64,000 nt of DNA from Fibrobacter succinogenes (GCF_902779965.1 NZ_CACZDK010000004.1:124001-188000), one strand, 5' to 3'; shown: positions 18,399 through 27,727, counted from the first letter of the stretch. Notes: generated by a model not told the origin, from the sequence alone. Numbers and translations are program-made.

Positions 18399-19468
18399 TT
18401 TTCCTCCGATTTATTTAATTCAAAGGAATCCTTTTGATTTGGAGTTTTAACTTGTTCGGCAACCGTGTTATTTTGTTGACTACGAACGGTGCTATCGACA
18501 AAAACGTCACGAGGTCCATTGCACCTTTTTACGACTTCCAAGTAAGAAAGCGTGGTATAAGTTTCACGAGGGGGCATAAAATTTTCGAACGTCTTTTCAA
18601 TCGTCACAGCATCATATACTCGAGAACGTTTTGCATTCGGGAAATACAGCCAACGACGAGTTTTGCGTTTGTAGTCTTTGAGAACGACCGAAGACGCATT
18701 GCCATCCAAAACATCATCTGTGGAAAGTTCCTGGCTGTAATTTTCAACAGATTTTTTCAATTTGCGGACGACCGCTGATTTTTTCGAATCCAGCAAAATC
18801 CACTTGCCATCTGAAGAAACTCCGCGCTGACTTTTTAATTTCCATTTAGCATAATCATAATCGGTATCGTCACACATATTATAGGTAAACTTAAAAAATA
18901 CGGAATCGTTCTTTTCGCGGAAGGAGACGGTTTTGAAATCATCACCCCACGCAACAGATTCAGACAGAAACATTTCATAATCCGCATCTTGGGAGGCCGC
19001 CAAGTCGTCTTGTTCCAAAGGTTCATCGGAAATTCCGCCGTAAGGATGAGCTAACCAGCTCCAACCAAAGAGCATAAAAATAAAGAGTGGGACAATCACA
19101 ACAAGGGGGACGCACAACCGATGCCAGATTTTATTCGCATCGAAAGCCCGGCCAAAAAATCCACAAGCCATAAAAGAGAAGATATAGGACCACATCGCCA
19201 CAAAGGGCAATGCTGGCGAAAACAAGTCATCAACGTCAATGTCATTAAATTTATTAACCGCCCAAAAATAGCAGCAAACGAAAGCGCAAAAGATTACAAT
19301 CCAAAGCCCGAGCCAAAGTTTTTTAAAGCGAAACTCCTTATAAAATAAGGCAAGCAAGAAACTCAGCAAATGCGGCAAAGCAACCAAGAATACGAAGAAT
19401 AGTATTTCCGACAATTGAGGACTACCATAAAAACCAAGCGTATGCATTTGCCAAAAGAAATTTATCAT
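18395..19468 (-). CDS. Unknown membrane protein, first of a tandem pair
   Basis: About 357 residues from the ATG at 19468; an in-frame TTG at 19486 and an ATG at 19447 are alternatives and none has a clear ribosome site. About four transmembrane helices are followed by a soluble C-terminal domain homologous to the next gene (see its matching segments). The C-terminal tail is rich in Gln, Asn and Lys. No known motif. The two genes are linked by an ATGA overlap and likely form a complex or act on the same process. Confidence 0.68.
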   Translation of the reverse strand: MINFFWQMHTLGFYGSPQLSEILFFVFLVALPHLLSFLLALFYKEFRFKKLWLGLWIVIFCAFVCCYFWAVNKFNDIDVDDLFSPALPFVAMWSYIFSFMACGFFGRAFDANKIWHRLCVPLVVIVPLFIFMLFGWSWLAHPYGGISDEPLEQDDLAASQDADYEMFLSESVAWGDDFKTVSFREKNDSVFFKFTYNMCDDTDYDYAKWKLKSQRGVSSDGKWILLDSKKSAVVRKLKKSVENYSQELSTDDVLDGNASSVVLKDYKRKTRRWLYFPNAKRSRVYDAVTIEKTFENFMPPRETYTTLSYLEVVKRCNGPRDVFVDSTVRSQQNNTVAEQVKTPNQKDSFELNKSEEK

Positions 19469-19489
19469 AAAGTTCAATATACACAAAAG

Positions 19490-19743
19490 CCCTCGGCGGA
19501 AAAGCCGAGAGCCTTGTAAAATGATTTTTCAGAAGGGAGAAGCCCGGTTCCTTCGACTTCGCTCAGGACAGGCTCCGCCGGGCATGACAAGCACCGAGCG
19601 GTCGTCCGTGACCGGCACCTCAACAATAGAATCAAGCAAGCTTTATTCTGCTGTATTCGGTTTAGGTTTATTTAACGAGGTGTGTCGGCGAGAGCGAGCG
19701 CCAATCACATATTTCTATATGATTCTAGGCGCGAGCGGTCTTA
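19490..19743. repeat. Intergenic hairpins and dispersed repeats
   Basis: No gene seen. Contains a CTCGGC/GCCGAG hairpin at about 19494-19513, a dispersed CCTTCGACTTCGCTCAGGAC...GGGCATGAC element (19548-19589), and a stem GCGCC/GGCGC around AATCACATAT/ATATGATT (about 19698-19733). Confidence 0.55.
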
Positions 19744-20739
19744 TTAGTAAGTTCCTAACAAATGACGCACGCGGTCCATCATGACCTTTGCCTTGGCGCG
19801 AGCGCGTTCCTTACCGTAAGCGAGAATCTTTTCGATTTCGTCGGTGTGGTCGAGCAAGTAGAAGTACTTTTCGCGAGCGGCACCGAGATGTTCTTCGAGG
19901 ACATTCTGGAGTTCCTGCTTGGCGTGGCCCCAGCCCATGCCGCCTGCACGATAGCGGGCTGCAAGAGCTTCGGTCTGTTCCGGTGTTGCAAAGAGCTTGT
20001 ACAACTTAAACACGTTGCAAGTATCCGGATCCTTCGGTTCTTCGATGCCCTGGGAATTCGTCACGATCTTGCCGAGACGCTTCTTGAGAGCCTTCGGTTC
20101 GAGGAAGATGTCAATATAGTTGTCGTAGGACTTGCTCATCTTGCGGCCGTCAAGACCCGGGATAACGCCAGTGGATTCCTGGAAAACCGGTTCCGGAACG
20201 GTGAACACTTCTTCGCCAAAGTGCTTATTGAACTTGATAGCGATATCGCGAGCAAATTCGACGTGCTGTTTCTGGTCCTTGCCCACCGGCACGATGTCGG
20301 CGCTGAACATGAGGATGTCGGCATCCATGAGGCACGGGTAGCAGTAAAGACCCATGTTCACGTTGGAATCCACATCAACGCCAGCAGCGGTGTTGGCTTC
20401 GACCTTTGCCTTGTAAGCGTGGGCGCGGTTCATGAAGCCCTTCGGCGTGAAGCAGCTGAGAGCCCAGCTAAGTTCAAAGATTTCAGGAATATCGCTCTGC
20501 TTGTAGAACAGGGATTCTTCCGGGTTGAGGCCGAGAGCGAGCCAAGTAGCTGCAACCTTGTAAATGTTCGCGCGCATTTCGGCGCCGTTCTGCACTGTCG
20601 TCAAAGCGTGATAGTCCGCAATGAAATAGACCGTGTCATAAGTCTTTGTAAGTTCAAGAGCCGGGCGGATAGCGCCCACATAATTGCCGAGATGGGGAGT
20701 ACCCGTCGGCTTGATACCGGTAAGAGAAATCTTTTTCAT
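19744..20739 (-). CDS. trpS: Tryptophan-tRNA ligase
   Basis: 331 residues from the ATG at 20739. Class I aminoacyl-tRNA synthetase charging tRNA-Trp. The nucleotide-binding signature is PTGTPHLGNY near residues 11-20 (HxGN), the second is GRKMSKSYDN, and VGKDQKQHVEFARDIA is the typical dimer and Trp-pocket region. The frame stays open 68 codons upstream, but that part runs into the repeat at 20841-21130 and has no family similarity, so I use the internal ATG, which matches the usual TrpS N-terminus. Confidence 0.96.
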   Translation of the reverse strand: MKKISLTGIKPTGTPHLGNYVGAIRPALELTKTYDTVYFIADYHALTTVQNGAEMRANIYKVAATWLALGLNPEESLFYKQSDIPEIFELSWALSCFTPKGFMNRAHAYKAKVEANTAAGVDVDSNVNMGLYCYPCLMDADILMFSADIVPVGKDQKQHVEFARDIAIKFNKHFGEEVFTVPEPVFQESTGVIPGLDGRKMSKSYDNYIDIFLEPKALKKRLGKIVTNSQGIEEPKDPDTCNVFKLYKLFATPEQTEALAARYRAGGMGWGHAKQELQNVLEEHLGAAREKYFYLLDHTDEIEKILAYGKERARAKAKVMMDRVRHLLGTY

Positions 20740-20840
20740 GGGGTGCAATTTAGGAAATTTTAGAAAGTCGCAATCGTAATACAATTGCAAAGCTCCGCAA
20801 ATCTGCGACAAAGCAGGTTCAAAACGCATTTTCACAGCAC

Positions 20841-21130
20841 AAAAAAAAGCCGAAATTGAAAAAACGCTGTTTTTTACGTAAAAAATCGCCCCAGAAGCCC
20901 AAATCTTACGTAAAATTTTTAGTTTGTTAGTAACAAAATTCAAAATTTCACGAAAAGCGCCTCCAAATCAGCCCCCCAAAAGTACTTTTAGGACGAAGAC
21001 CTACCATTTTCGCATGCCGAAACCCACGAAAACCCTATTCGTGACGCTCAATTCACTTAACTTATTATAAATTTTACGTAAAAAAAGCACGATATCGCAC
21101 ACTTTTTACGTAAAAAACGTCAAAAAATGA
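20841..21130. repeat. Long direct repeat flanking a nuclease gene, copy 1
   Basis: About 290 bp, non-coding, lying between trpS and the nuclease gene. It is in the same orientation as copy 2 at 22101-22387. Landmarks are the palindrome TTTTTTACGTAAAAAA (20870-20885), TTACGTAA (20906-20913), the near-identical block around CCAAAAGTACTTTTAGG, TTTTACGTAAAA (21072-21083) and TTTTTACGTAAAAA (21103-21116). Confidence 0.9.
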
Positions 21131-21163
21131 GAATCAGCTCTGCAAGGCCAAAAATTACTTTAT

Positions 21164-21994
21164 TTACACCAAGTACTTTTTTGCAAGCTTTTGCACCATT
21201 TGGGAATTTAATGGTTTATCACGAGATTCCATCGTAAATATGAAATTGTCCCCAAGGAAATACCCGCTATTCTGATACATTTCAATTTTCACAACGGCAT
21301 TTTGAGCATATTCAGCATCATCCATCATTCCAAAATGTTCCCACACGAACTCTTTTCGAGTACGAACATTCAAACAAGTAAAATCAGAATAGACTTTAAC
21401 GCAACGCGATGATTCCACGCATTTCAACTCATGCGGAAACTCATAGCGATAAGGAATGCCTAAGCTTGCTAAAACATCAGCAATTATAATCTCTGATTTT
21501 GAGCGAACGCACTCCCCCTTTGCAGTCAAAAGCCCAGTATTTTCAATAGTTTTCCCCTTATAGCGCAAGCTCTGCCATAGATCCGCAAAATCCGAATCAG
21601 GAATATTTAGCGGCACAATTTGTTCTCGCAACCTATCCCCCATGGACATAAAAATTTTTTCACCATTTTGCGGAACATAGGAATTCACCAATTGGTCCAA
21701 AACGCTCCTTTGCCGTTTAAAATCATCAAGAAGCAAAGTATTGTATTTCTTTTGAGCAAGAGCTCGAATCAATTTCGTTTTGCCCTTAGACAAATAAGAG
21801 CGCTTCGACCCCACAATACGTTGCCATTGCGCCTGAGAATGACTGCTCGTGCTGTAAAGAGTCCCCTCTGGAGCCTTTTCCAATTGCATCTGCAAAAAAT
21901 CAATAACCTGCTGAAGTTCATCAATTCTTTTTTGAGCTTGAGACAAAATACAATCAACAGAGAGTGCGCACCCATCTATTTTCATCATGTTCAT
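21164..21994 (-). CDS. Predicted PD-(D/E)XK-type nuclease between direct repeats
   Basis: 276 residues. The N-terminal half is helical, with a coiled-coil-like start (about 15-42). The C-terminal half carries a pattern known from restriction-endonuclease-fold proteins: SKSE at 165-168, an IPYRYEFP strand at 180-187, SDF at 203-205, WEHFG at 218-222, then a K-x-E...Y...G stretch and an IFTMES strand. The acidic and Lys residues are as expected for an active metal-dependent nuclease, but no family is named with certainty. GAGGG lies 8 bases before the ATG. The gene is AT-rich and bracketed by ~290-bp direct repeats, which suggests arrival as a unit. Confidence 0.7.
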   Translation of the reverse strand: MNMMKIDGCALSVDCILSQAQKRIDELQQVIDFLQMQLEKAPEGTLYSTSSHSQAQWQRIVGSKRSYLSKGKTKLIRALAQKKYNTLLLDDFKRQRSVLDQLVNSYVPQNGEKIFMSMGDRLREQIVPLNIPDSDFADLWQSLRYKGKTIENTGLLTAKGECVRSKSEIIIADVLASLGIPYRYEFPHELKCVESSRCVKVYSDFTCLNVRTRKEFVWEHFGMMDDAEYAQNAVVKIEMYQNSGYFLGDNFIFTMESRDKPLNSQMVQKLAKKYLV

Positions 21995-22100
21995 TTAAAT
22001 ACCCTCGCCGTACTATAACGGCAATTTCATAAACGAAACGATTTAAAAAGGGATATAAGAACTGATATAGGAACCACTTTAATATACAAATTAACAATTC

Positions 22101-22387
22101 AAAAAAAAGCCGAATTTGAAAAAACGCCGTTTTTTTACGTAAAAAACGCATCAAGATCCCAAATCTTACGTAAAATTCTTAGTTTGTTAGTAACAAAATT
22201 CAAAATTTTACGAAAAACGCCTCCAAATCAGCCCCCAAAAGTACTTTTAGGACGAAGACCTACCATTTTCGCACGTCAAAACCAACGGATCCCCTATTTT
22301 TGGCGCAAATTCGATTAATTTATCACAAATTTTACGTAATAAATCCACGAAACCACACTCTTTTTACGTAAAAATCGCCCAAAAACA
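22101..22387. repeat. Long direct repeat flanking a nuclease gene, copy 2
   Basis: Same orientation and block order as 20841-21130, with scattered base changes and small indels (my by-eye estimate is 80-90 percent identity). The central block around CCAAAAGTACTTTTAGG is almost unchanged. It carries the same series of TTTACGTAAA-like palindromes, one of them altered to TTTTACGTAATA. Confidence 0.9.
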
Positions 22388-22517
22388 TTGAATAACATTT
22401 CAAAGCTCAAATTTTTTAACGAAAAACATCCTTTGCCGCTGAAATATGTCATGTTTTAGGCAATTCAGCAACGGTATGATACACTTTTCGTTTCTTTTAA
22501 TTACATTTCTTTTCCAA

Positions 22518-23678
22518 ATGATGAAAGACGAGAAATACATATTGGTAGATAGCGAAGAATCGCTGGCAAATTTGCTTGCAGATTTGGAGCAATACGACAT
22601 GGCCGCAGTCGATACCGAAGCGGATTCCATGTACCATTACACGGCTCGTCTCTGCCTCATCCAGATTACCATTGGCGAACACCATTATATTGTGGACCCG
22701 CTTTGTGGGCTGGACCTTGCACCGCTGTTCAAGGCACGTGCAATGCAGACGCTGATTTTCCATGGTGCAGATTACGACCTCAGACTTTTGTGGCAGACGT
22801 ACGGTTTTTCACCGAAGAGCATTTTCGACACGATGCTTGCCGCAAAGATTTTGGGAGAACAGCACCTCGGGCTTGCCGATTTGGTCAAAGAATATTTTGG
22901 AGACGAACTCAAAAAGGAAAACCAGAGAGCCGACTGGACGATTCGACCGCTTTCGCTGGACATGTGCGAATACGCCATCCACGACACATTTTATCTACAC
23001 GAACTTTGTGCGATATTAGCTGAAAAATTGCAACAAGCCGGACGCATGTGCTGGCTTACGGAACAATGCAACGCACTCATCGAGCATGCGAAGGCACCGA
23101 ATGTTCCCAAAAAAGATCCATGGCGCATTACGGGCTCCAGTATTTACGGGCCGTGTGCATTGAACATTCTCAAGCACTTGTGGGAATGGCGCGAAAAGCA
23201 GGCCGAGGAACTCGACCGCCCGCCTTACAAGGTAATGCAAGCAGAGCTTATGCTCGCGATTGTTAACGCACAAAATTCGCATTTCCCGGAAGTTAACGAA
23301 AAATTCTTGCCAAAACTCCCCCGCAACTTTAAGGGAGACCGTTTGGAATCGTTCCTCAACATGCTCCGCGAAGCAGTTGCCGAACCTGAATGTGATTGGC
23401 CCATGCGACTCCCCAAGGCTCCACCACCGCCGGTCATTCCGCACTCGGATTTGCTCAGCGCACTCAAAGTTTGGCGTGATGAGAAAGCCGAGGAGCTGAA
23501 AATCGATGCAGCGCTCCTTGCAAACAAATCGCAATTGATTTGGCTTGCCGCTCCGGGCAACATTCCTTGGCAGACCCGCTACGAAGATGCGCACCTGATG
23601 CACTGGCAACAAAATATTTGGAACGAAATTCTGCGTGACAAATTGCCCACTGCAAAGCGCATTGGCGAAGAAGAATAA
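22518..23678 (+). CDS. rnd: Ribonuclease D
   Basis: 386 residues from the ATG at 22518. A 3'-5' exoribonuclease that trims tRNA precursors and other stable RNAs. The DEDDy catalytic set is visible: D32 and E34 in AVDTEAD, D85 or D87 in FHGADYDLRLL, and Y152 and D156 in YAIHDTFYL. Two HRDC-like helical domains follow, rich in W, E and K (HLWEWREKQAEELDRPPYKV; VWRDEKAEELKIDAALLANK). An in-frame extension upstream to 22446 exists but is hydrophobic and not RNase D-like. No clear Shine-Dalgarno. Probably co-transcribed with the next gene, 9 bases on. Confidence 0.94.
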   Translation: MMKDEKYILVDSEESLANLLADLEQYDMAAVDTEADSMYHYTARLCLIQITIGEHHYIVDPLCGLDLAPLFKARAMQTLIFHGADYDLRLLWQTYGFSPKSIFDTMLAAKILGEQHLGLADLVKEYFGDELKKENQRADWTIRPLSLDMCEYAIHDTFYLHELCAILAEKLQQAGRMCWLTEQCNALIEHAKAPNVPKKDPWRITGSSIYGPCALNILKHLWEWREKQAEELDRPPYKVMQAELMLAIVNAQNSHFPEVNEKFLPKLPRNFKGDRLESFLNMLREAVAEPECDWPMRLPKAPPPPVIPHSDLLSALKVWRDEKAEELKIDAALLANKSQLIWLAAPGNIPWQTRYEDAHLMHWQQNIWNEILRDKLPTAKRIGEEE

Positions 23679-23687
23679 AGGTTTTAA

Positions 23688-24272
23688 ATGGCAGCGTCCA
23701 TAGTAATCGTAATCCTCGTGCTGCTGATCTTCGGCAGCAGTCCTATTGTCGAGATGATTTTGAAAATGCGCCGCATGAAAAAAGGCGACGACATTATCAA
23801 AGAACCGTGGCAAGAAATCCACGACATTCCGGGCTACCACGATGCGAGGAACATCGCCGCGTTCTATCCTCTCAAGGGCGAGCCAAACATCATGCCGATT
23901 CTTGAAGAACTAGCAATCGAAGGTCGCCTGTTGCTCCCCAAATGCGAGGGCAACGGCATCATGAATTTTTACAAAATAAGCAACCTCAAGAAGGACTTGG
24001 TCAAGGGGCACTATGGGATCATGGAGCCCCGCGAAGGTATCGAGAAGTTCGAAGGCGCCATTCCTGTGTTCCTGGTCCCCGGGGTCAAGTTCAACTGGGA
24101 CGGTAGCAGACAAGGGCACGGCAAGGGTTACTACGACAGGTTCCTCGCCAAATACCCAAATTCGTTCAAAGCAGGCATCATGACTCCGGCACAGCTTTCC
24201 AAAGAACCGCTTGAGCAAAAAGAAACCGACGTGAAGATGCACACGGTAATTGCTTGTAGAGAAAGATACTAG
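23688..24272 (+). CDS. 5-formyltetrahydrofolate cyclo-ligase homologue with N-terminal membrane helix
   Basis: 194 residues. The cyclo-ligase signature GHGKGYYDRFLAKYP (143-157) and VFLVPGVKFNWDGSRQ (127-142) identify the family, which converts 5-formyl-THF to methenyl-THF with ATP. It is odd at the N-terminus. The usual basic helix that helps bind ATP and folate is replaced by a hydrophobic segment (about 3-24) that looks like a membrane anchor, followed by RRMKK. The segment from FYPLKGEPN onward aligns in order with the family. The activity may be retained or altered. AAAGG precedes the ATG. Confidence 0.82.
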   Translation: MAASIVIVILVLLIFGSSPIVEMILKMRRMKKGDDIIKEPWQEIHDIPGYHDARNIAAFYPLKGEPNIMPILEELAIEGRLLLPKCEGNGIMNFYKISNLKKDLVKGHYGIMEPREGIEKFEGAIPVFLVPGVKFNWDGSRQGHGKGYYDRFLAKYPNSFKAGIMTPAQLSKEPLEQKETDVKMHTVIACRERY

Positions 24273-24339
24273 CACGCAACAAGACGAGCAAATTCTACGA
24301 ATGTAAATTTTGAACAGCATGCGAATGCTAAATTTTAAG

Positions 24340-24490
24340 TTGAGTTTGAAGTTCCGAGTTACTAGTTACTGAGACCGCTTCGCAGCAGTTGCGAGTTTTA
24401 AGTTACTAGTTACTAGAAATGTTTATATTGCAATCTCTAGTAACTACTAACTATTAACTAGTAACTAAATTCTATTAACTAGTTACTAAA
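24340..24490. repeat. Inverted array of AGTTACT words
   Basis: No gene seen. On the left side AGTTACTAGTTACT occurs twice; on the right are reverse-oriented words (AGTAACTACTAACT, ATTAACTAGTAACT, ACTAGTTACT). The centre holds CCGCTTCGCAGCAGTTGCGAG. Same design as 5175-5309 and 51851-51930 but with different words. Confidence 0.75.
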
Positions 24491-24513
24491 ATTTTTTCAC
24501 GGAGATTCCGAAA

Positions 24514-25680
24514 ATGAGTTTCAACAATGACGACAGCCGTCGCGGTTTTGGCAACGATCGCAAGCGCAATTTTGGCCGCTCCCCGCGCCCGAATTTTGAC
24601 GAAAACAGGTTCAACCGCGAACACCCGGACGAAGCCACCGCACCGCACAGTGACCGTGAAAATCGCGGCTTTGGAGAACGTCCAGAACGCCGCAGTTTTG
24701 GCGAACGCGCTACAGAACGCCGTGGTGGCATCGGAAGCCAGGCTCATCTCCGTCGCGACCGCGAGAATTTCGCCAGCCGTCCGAGCCGTTTCGAAGAACG
24801 CGCAGAACATCATAGCTTAAGCGACCGCCCCACATTTGACGACCGTCGCAATTTCAACAGCGAGCGCCGCGAATTTGACAAAAGTCGCGCCAATCAAGAA
24901 AACTTCGTGCCCGCAGTTGGCGATGCCGATGCAGCACCGCAAGTCGCCGTCGGTGGCATCAAGGAAGTCGAAGAACTTCTGAACAAAAGCCCGTTGCAGG
25001 TCCACCGCGTGCTCTTCATGCACAAGTCCGGCAACCCGAAGCTCTATGAACTCCAGAAGCTTGCCAAACGCGCCCACGTGCACGTTCAGCAGGTCGATTC
25101 CAAGATTCTCGATAGCTATGCCCGCCCGAACCACGGCGTTGTGGCTCTCATGAACGAGAAGGAACTGCTCAACTGGATGGACGTCCGCGAAGAATTTTTC
25201 AAGGCCCGCGACACTGGCGAAAAGAAACTTATCGCCGTTGCAACCAACATCGAAGACCCGCGTAACCTTGGCGCCTGCATCCGTAGCTCGCTTGCCCTGG
25301 GTGTCGATATTCTGCTCCTCCCCGCGAAAGGAATGTGCGGCATCACACCGAGCGTCGCCCGAACCTCTGCAGGAGCCCTCGAAAAGCTCCGCATCTGCCG
25401 TCCGGACAATCTCGAAGGCGCCATTGGCGAACTCAAGATGGCCGGTTACCAGATTTTGGGACTCGATGCCGACACCGAAACAAACCTCGCCGGCTTTGAC
25501 TTTGCCGACCACGTTGTTCTTGCTGTCGGCGGCGAAGACGTAGGCCTCCCCCCGTTCATCAAAAAGCAGTGCGATGCCGTACTCCGCATCCCGATGAAAC
25601 CCGAAGCTCATTCCTACAATGCTTCCGTAGCACTATCCCTTGGCCTTTACGAATACGCCCGCTTGCGCATAAAGGCATAA
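24514..25680 (+). CDS. SpoU/TrmH-family RNA 2'-O-methyltransferase with Arg-rich N-terminal extension
   Basis: 388 residues. The last 245 form a SPOUT methyltransferase: substrate-binding part (VHRVLFMHKSGNPKLYELQKLAKRA region), motif 1 NIEDPRNLGACIRSS, motif 2 VVLAVGGEDVGLPP and motif 3 RIPMKPEAHSYNASVALSLGLYE, which build the SAM-binding knot. It is closest in style to RlmB-like rRNA methyltransferases. In motif 3 the usual SLNVSVA reads SYNASVA. The first 140 residues are a disordered, Arg/Asp/Phe/Gly-rich tail with repeated RRxFxERxxF-type units, likely RNA-binding. GGAGA precedes the ATG. The exact target base is unknown. Confidence 0.9.
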   Translation: MSFNNDDSRRGFGNDRKRNFGRSPRPNFDENRFNREHPDEATAPHSDRENRGFGERPERRSFGERATERRGGIGSQAHLRRDRENFASRPSRFEERAEHHSLSDRPTFDDRRNFNSERREFDKSRANQENFVPAVGDADAAPQVAVGGIKEVEELLNKSPLQVHRVLFMHKSGNPKLYELQKLAKRAHVHVQQVDSKILDSYARPNHGVVALMNEKELLNWMDVREEFFKARDTGEKKLIAVATNIEDPRNLGACIRSSLALGVDILLLPAKGMCGITPSVARTSAGALEKLRICRPDNLEGAIGELKMAGYQILGLDADTETNLAGFDFADHVVLAVGGEDVGLPPFIKKQCDAVLRIPMKPEAHSYNASVALSLGLYEYARLRIKA

Positions 25681-25752
25681 AAGTCCTTTTTTTGAGACAA
25701 AATCGCCGTTGTAAGATTGTAAACACAAACAACGCGTAAACAGAATTAAACA

Positions 25753-25778
25753 CACCTCTTTTACAGAGGTGCGTTTAT
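25753..25778 (+). terminator. Terminator after the methyltransferase gene
   Basis: CACCTCT and AGAGGTG form a 7-bp stem with a 5-base loop, followed by a short T-rich stretch. Confidence 0.6.
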
Positions 25779-25814
25779 ATTTAGGTGGGATGGATAAGGA
25801 GTGTGGATAGCTTT

Positions 25815-27659
25815 ATGTTAAAAAAAATCATATTACCATGTTGTTTTGCAGCAGGAATGTCTCTAGCGCAAACTTACGATTTGCCCATAGTCTTCGTGGA
25901 CACCAAGGGTAAATGCCTCGATAATAAAGTCACCGAAAAAATTCCCGCAACCATGCGAGTACTGGACGGGAAAACAAACAATGTGGCAGACAGTGCTAAA
26001 GGCACGTTCTACAACATTGGAATCAAGGTCAGAGGCCAGTCCTCCGCCATGTTCCCCAAACCGGGTTACGGCGTAGAAGTCCGCGATTCAACGGGTGAAG
26101 GCATGGACGTAAGTTTGTTCAACCTTCCGCCTGCAGACGACTGGGTTTTCCACGGTCCTTATGTTGACAAGAGTATGCTCCGAAATGCTCTTGCTCATTG
26201 GCTTTTTAGACAGGCAGGCCGTTACAGCCCGCGCACCAAGCATTTTGACTTGTACATCAACGGCGTTTACCGCGGCGTGTACGTGCTCATCGAAAAAATC
26301 AAACGTGGCAAGTACCGCGTTGACGTAAGCAAGCTAAAAGAAACCGACATTGCAGGCGATAGCCTTACCGGCGGTTACATTTGGGCATTCGACAAGACCG
26401 GAACCAACACCGGTGGCGCAGGCAGTGGCCCAATTGAAAAGGAAGGATTTAGCACTTCTGACGGCTTGAACGTCATTTTGCACTACCCCAAGAAAGAAAA
26501 CATTCAAAAACAGCAGGAAAACTACCTGAAACAATATTTGAACAATCTTGAAGGCTTGTTCAAGAATGGTGGTAGCGGAAAGGGCTACGACAAGTATGTC
26601 GATGTTGGCTCTGCTGTTGACTACGTTTTGCACCAGGAAGTCACCAACAACGCTGACTCCTATTGGTGCAGCTTCTTCTTGTACAAACCCAAAGATAAGG
26701 GTGGCAAGAATGGCAAAGAACTCAAAGAAGGCAAAGTTACACTTGGCCCTCCATGGGACTTCAACCTCGCTATGAGCAATGGCAGCCAGCCCGAAAATGG
26801 TGGCGGCCAAGGCGGCGGTGGCGGCGGCATGTGGGGTGGCGGCGGCTGGGGCGGTGGCTTCGGTGGCGGCTTTGGCGGCGGCATGGGTGGCTTTAGCAGC
26901 TCAGGCAATGGCTGGCAAATTGAAAACAGCATGAAGAGCGGTGGTGGCATGATGGGAAGTTCCTTGAAGGCTCCGAACTGGCTCTTGAAAATGTGGAAAG
27001 ACGCCGATTACCAGAAAGAACTGAAGGCTCGTTGGGCAGAACTCCGCAGTGGCGTTTGGCACACCAAAACTTTAGACCTCTACTTGGATTCCATGAAGAC
27101 GTACCTGAAGAGCGCTGCCGACAGAAACTTCAAGCGTTGGCCGAACTTGGGCAAGGCTAGCGGTCAAAACGATCCTGATCCACAGCCGATGAAATTCTGC
27201 AACAGCAGTGGTGGTGGCTTTGGCATGGCCATGGGTGGCTACAATGCAACAACTTGGGACGGCGAAGTCGAACATCTCCGCAAAAAGATGAAAGAAAGAA
27301 TGCAGTGGATGGACGAACAGCTTGGTTTCAAGGAACCGGCACAAGCCATCGTTACCGAACCCATTATTCACGAACCCGATTGGCAAAAGGAACAAGACGA
27401 AAAGAATAAAGATTCCATTCCGTTGGGTATCCGCTTTGATGACTTGAGCAGACTGTCTCCGACGAACTTCTTTGTCGTCATTGGCAATTACCTCGAAGTC
27501 AATACAGATATCGGTGGAACATTTGCCATTATCGATTTGAACGGCGCCGTCTTGTACAAGACCCGAATCGAAAAGGGAAAGACCACTTTGGAAGTTCCAG
27601 CCAAGGCTAGAGACAAGCATTGGATTGCAACGCTTAACGGCAAGATGCTTTCTAAATAA
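25815..27659 (+). CDS. Secreted CotH-domain protein with Gly-rich loop
   Basis: 614 residues from the ATG at 25815; upstream in-frame starts would place extra residues before the signal peptide MLKKIILPCCFAAGMSLAQ. The CotH domain covers about residues 20-430: IKVRGQSSAMFPKPGYGVEV, DDWVFHGPYVDKSMLRNALA, YINGVYRGVYVLIEKIKRGKYRVD and LGPPWDFNLAMSN. CotH proteins are kinase-like, and the final DFN matches their metal-binding motif. A pure Gly/Trp/Phe-rich insert (about 330-380) interrupts the fold. The last 75 residues resemble a C-terminal sorting or beta domain (FAIIDLNGAVLYKTRIEKGK). Common in Fibrobacter-type secretomes; substrate unknown. Confidence 0.88.
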   Translation: MLKKIILPCCFAAGMSLAQTYDLPIVFVDTKGKCLDNKVTEKIPATMRVLDGKTNNVADSAKGTFYNIGIKVRGQSSAMFPKPGYGVEVRDSTGEGMDVSLFNLPPADDWVFHGPYVDKSMLRNALAHWLFRQAGRYSPRTKHFDLYINGVYRGVYVLIEKIKRGKYRVDVSKLKETDIAGDSLTGGYIWAFDKTGTNTGGAGSGPIEKEGFSTSDGLNVILHYPKKENIQKQQENYLKQYLNNLEGLFKNGGSGKGYDKYVDVGSAVDYVLHQEVTNNADSYWCSFFLYKPKDKGGKNGKELKEGKVTLGPPWDFNLAMSNGSQPENGGGQGGGGGGMWGGGGWGGGFGGGFGGGMGGFSSSGNGWQIENSMKSGGGMMGSSLKAPNWLLKMWKDADYQKELKARWAELRSGVWHTKTLDLYLDSMKTYLKSAADRNFKRWPNLGKASGQNDPDPQPMKFCNSSGGGFGMAMGGYNATTWDGEVEHLRKKMKERMQWMDEQLGFKEPAQAIVTEPIIHEPDWQKEQDEKNKDSIPLGIRFDDLSRLSPTNFFVVIGNYLEVNTDIGGTFAIIDLNGAVLYKTRIEKGKTTLEVPAKARDKHWIATLNGKMLSK

Positions 27660-27685
27660 GCTTCTGAACGAGTTCCTCACTTAAT

Positions 27686-27720
27686 AAAAATGCCGGCTCA
27701 CCGAGAGTCGGCATTTTCCT
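27686..27720. terminator. Bidirectional terminator after cotH-like gene
   Basis: AATGCCG (27689-27695) pairs with CGGCATT (27709-27715), with A5 before and T4 after. Confidence 0.75.
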
Positions 27721-27727
27721 TTCAAGA

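Noticed and set aside
20740-20943. N-terminal extension of TrpS by 68 residues
   Set aside because: The extra part is translated from the long direct repeat and has no synthetase similarity; the ATG at 20739 gives the normal protein start.
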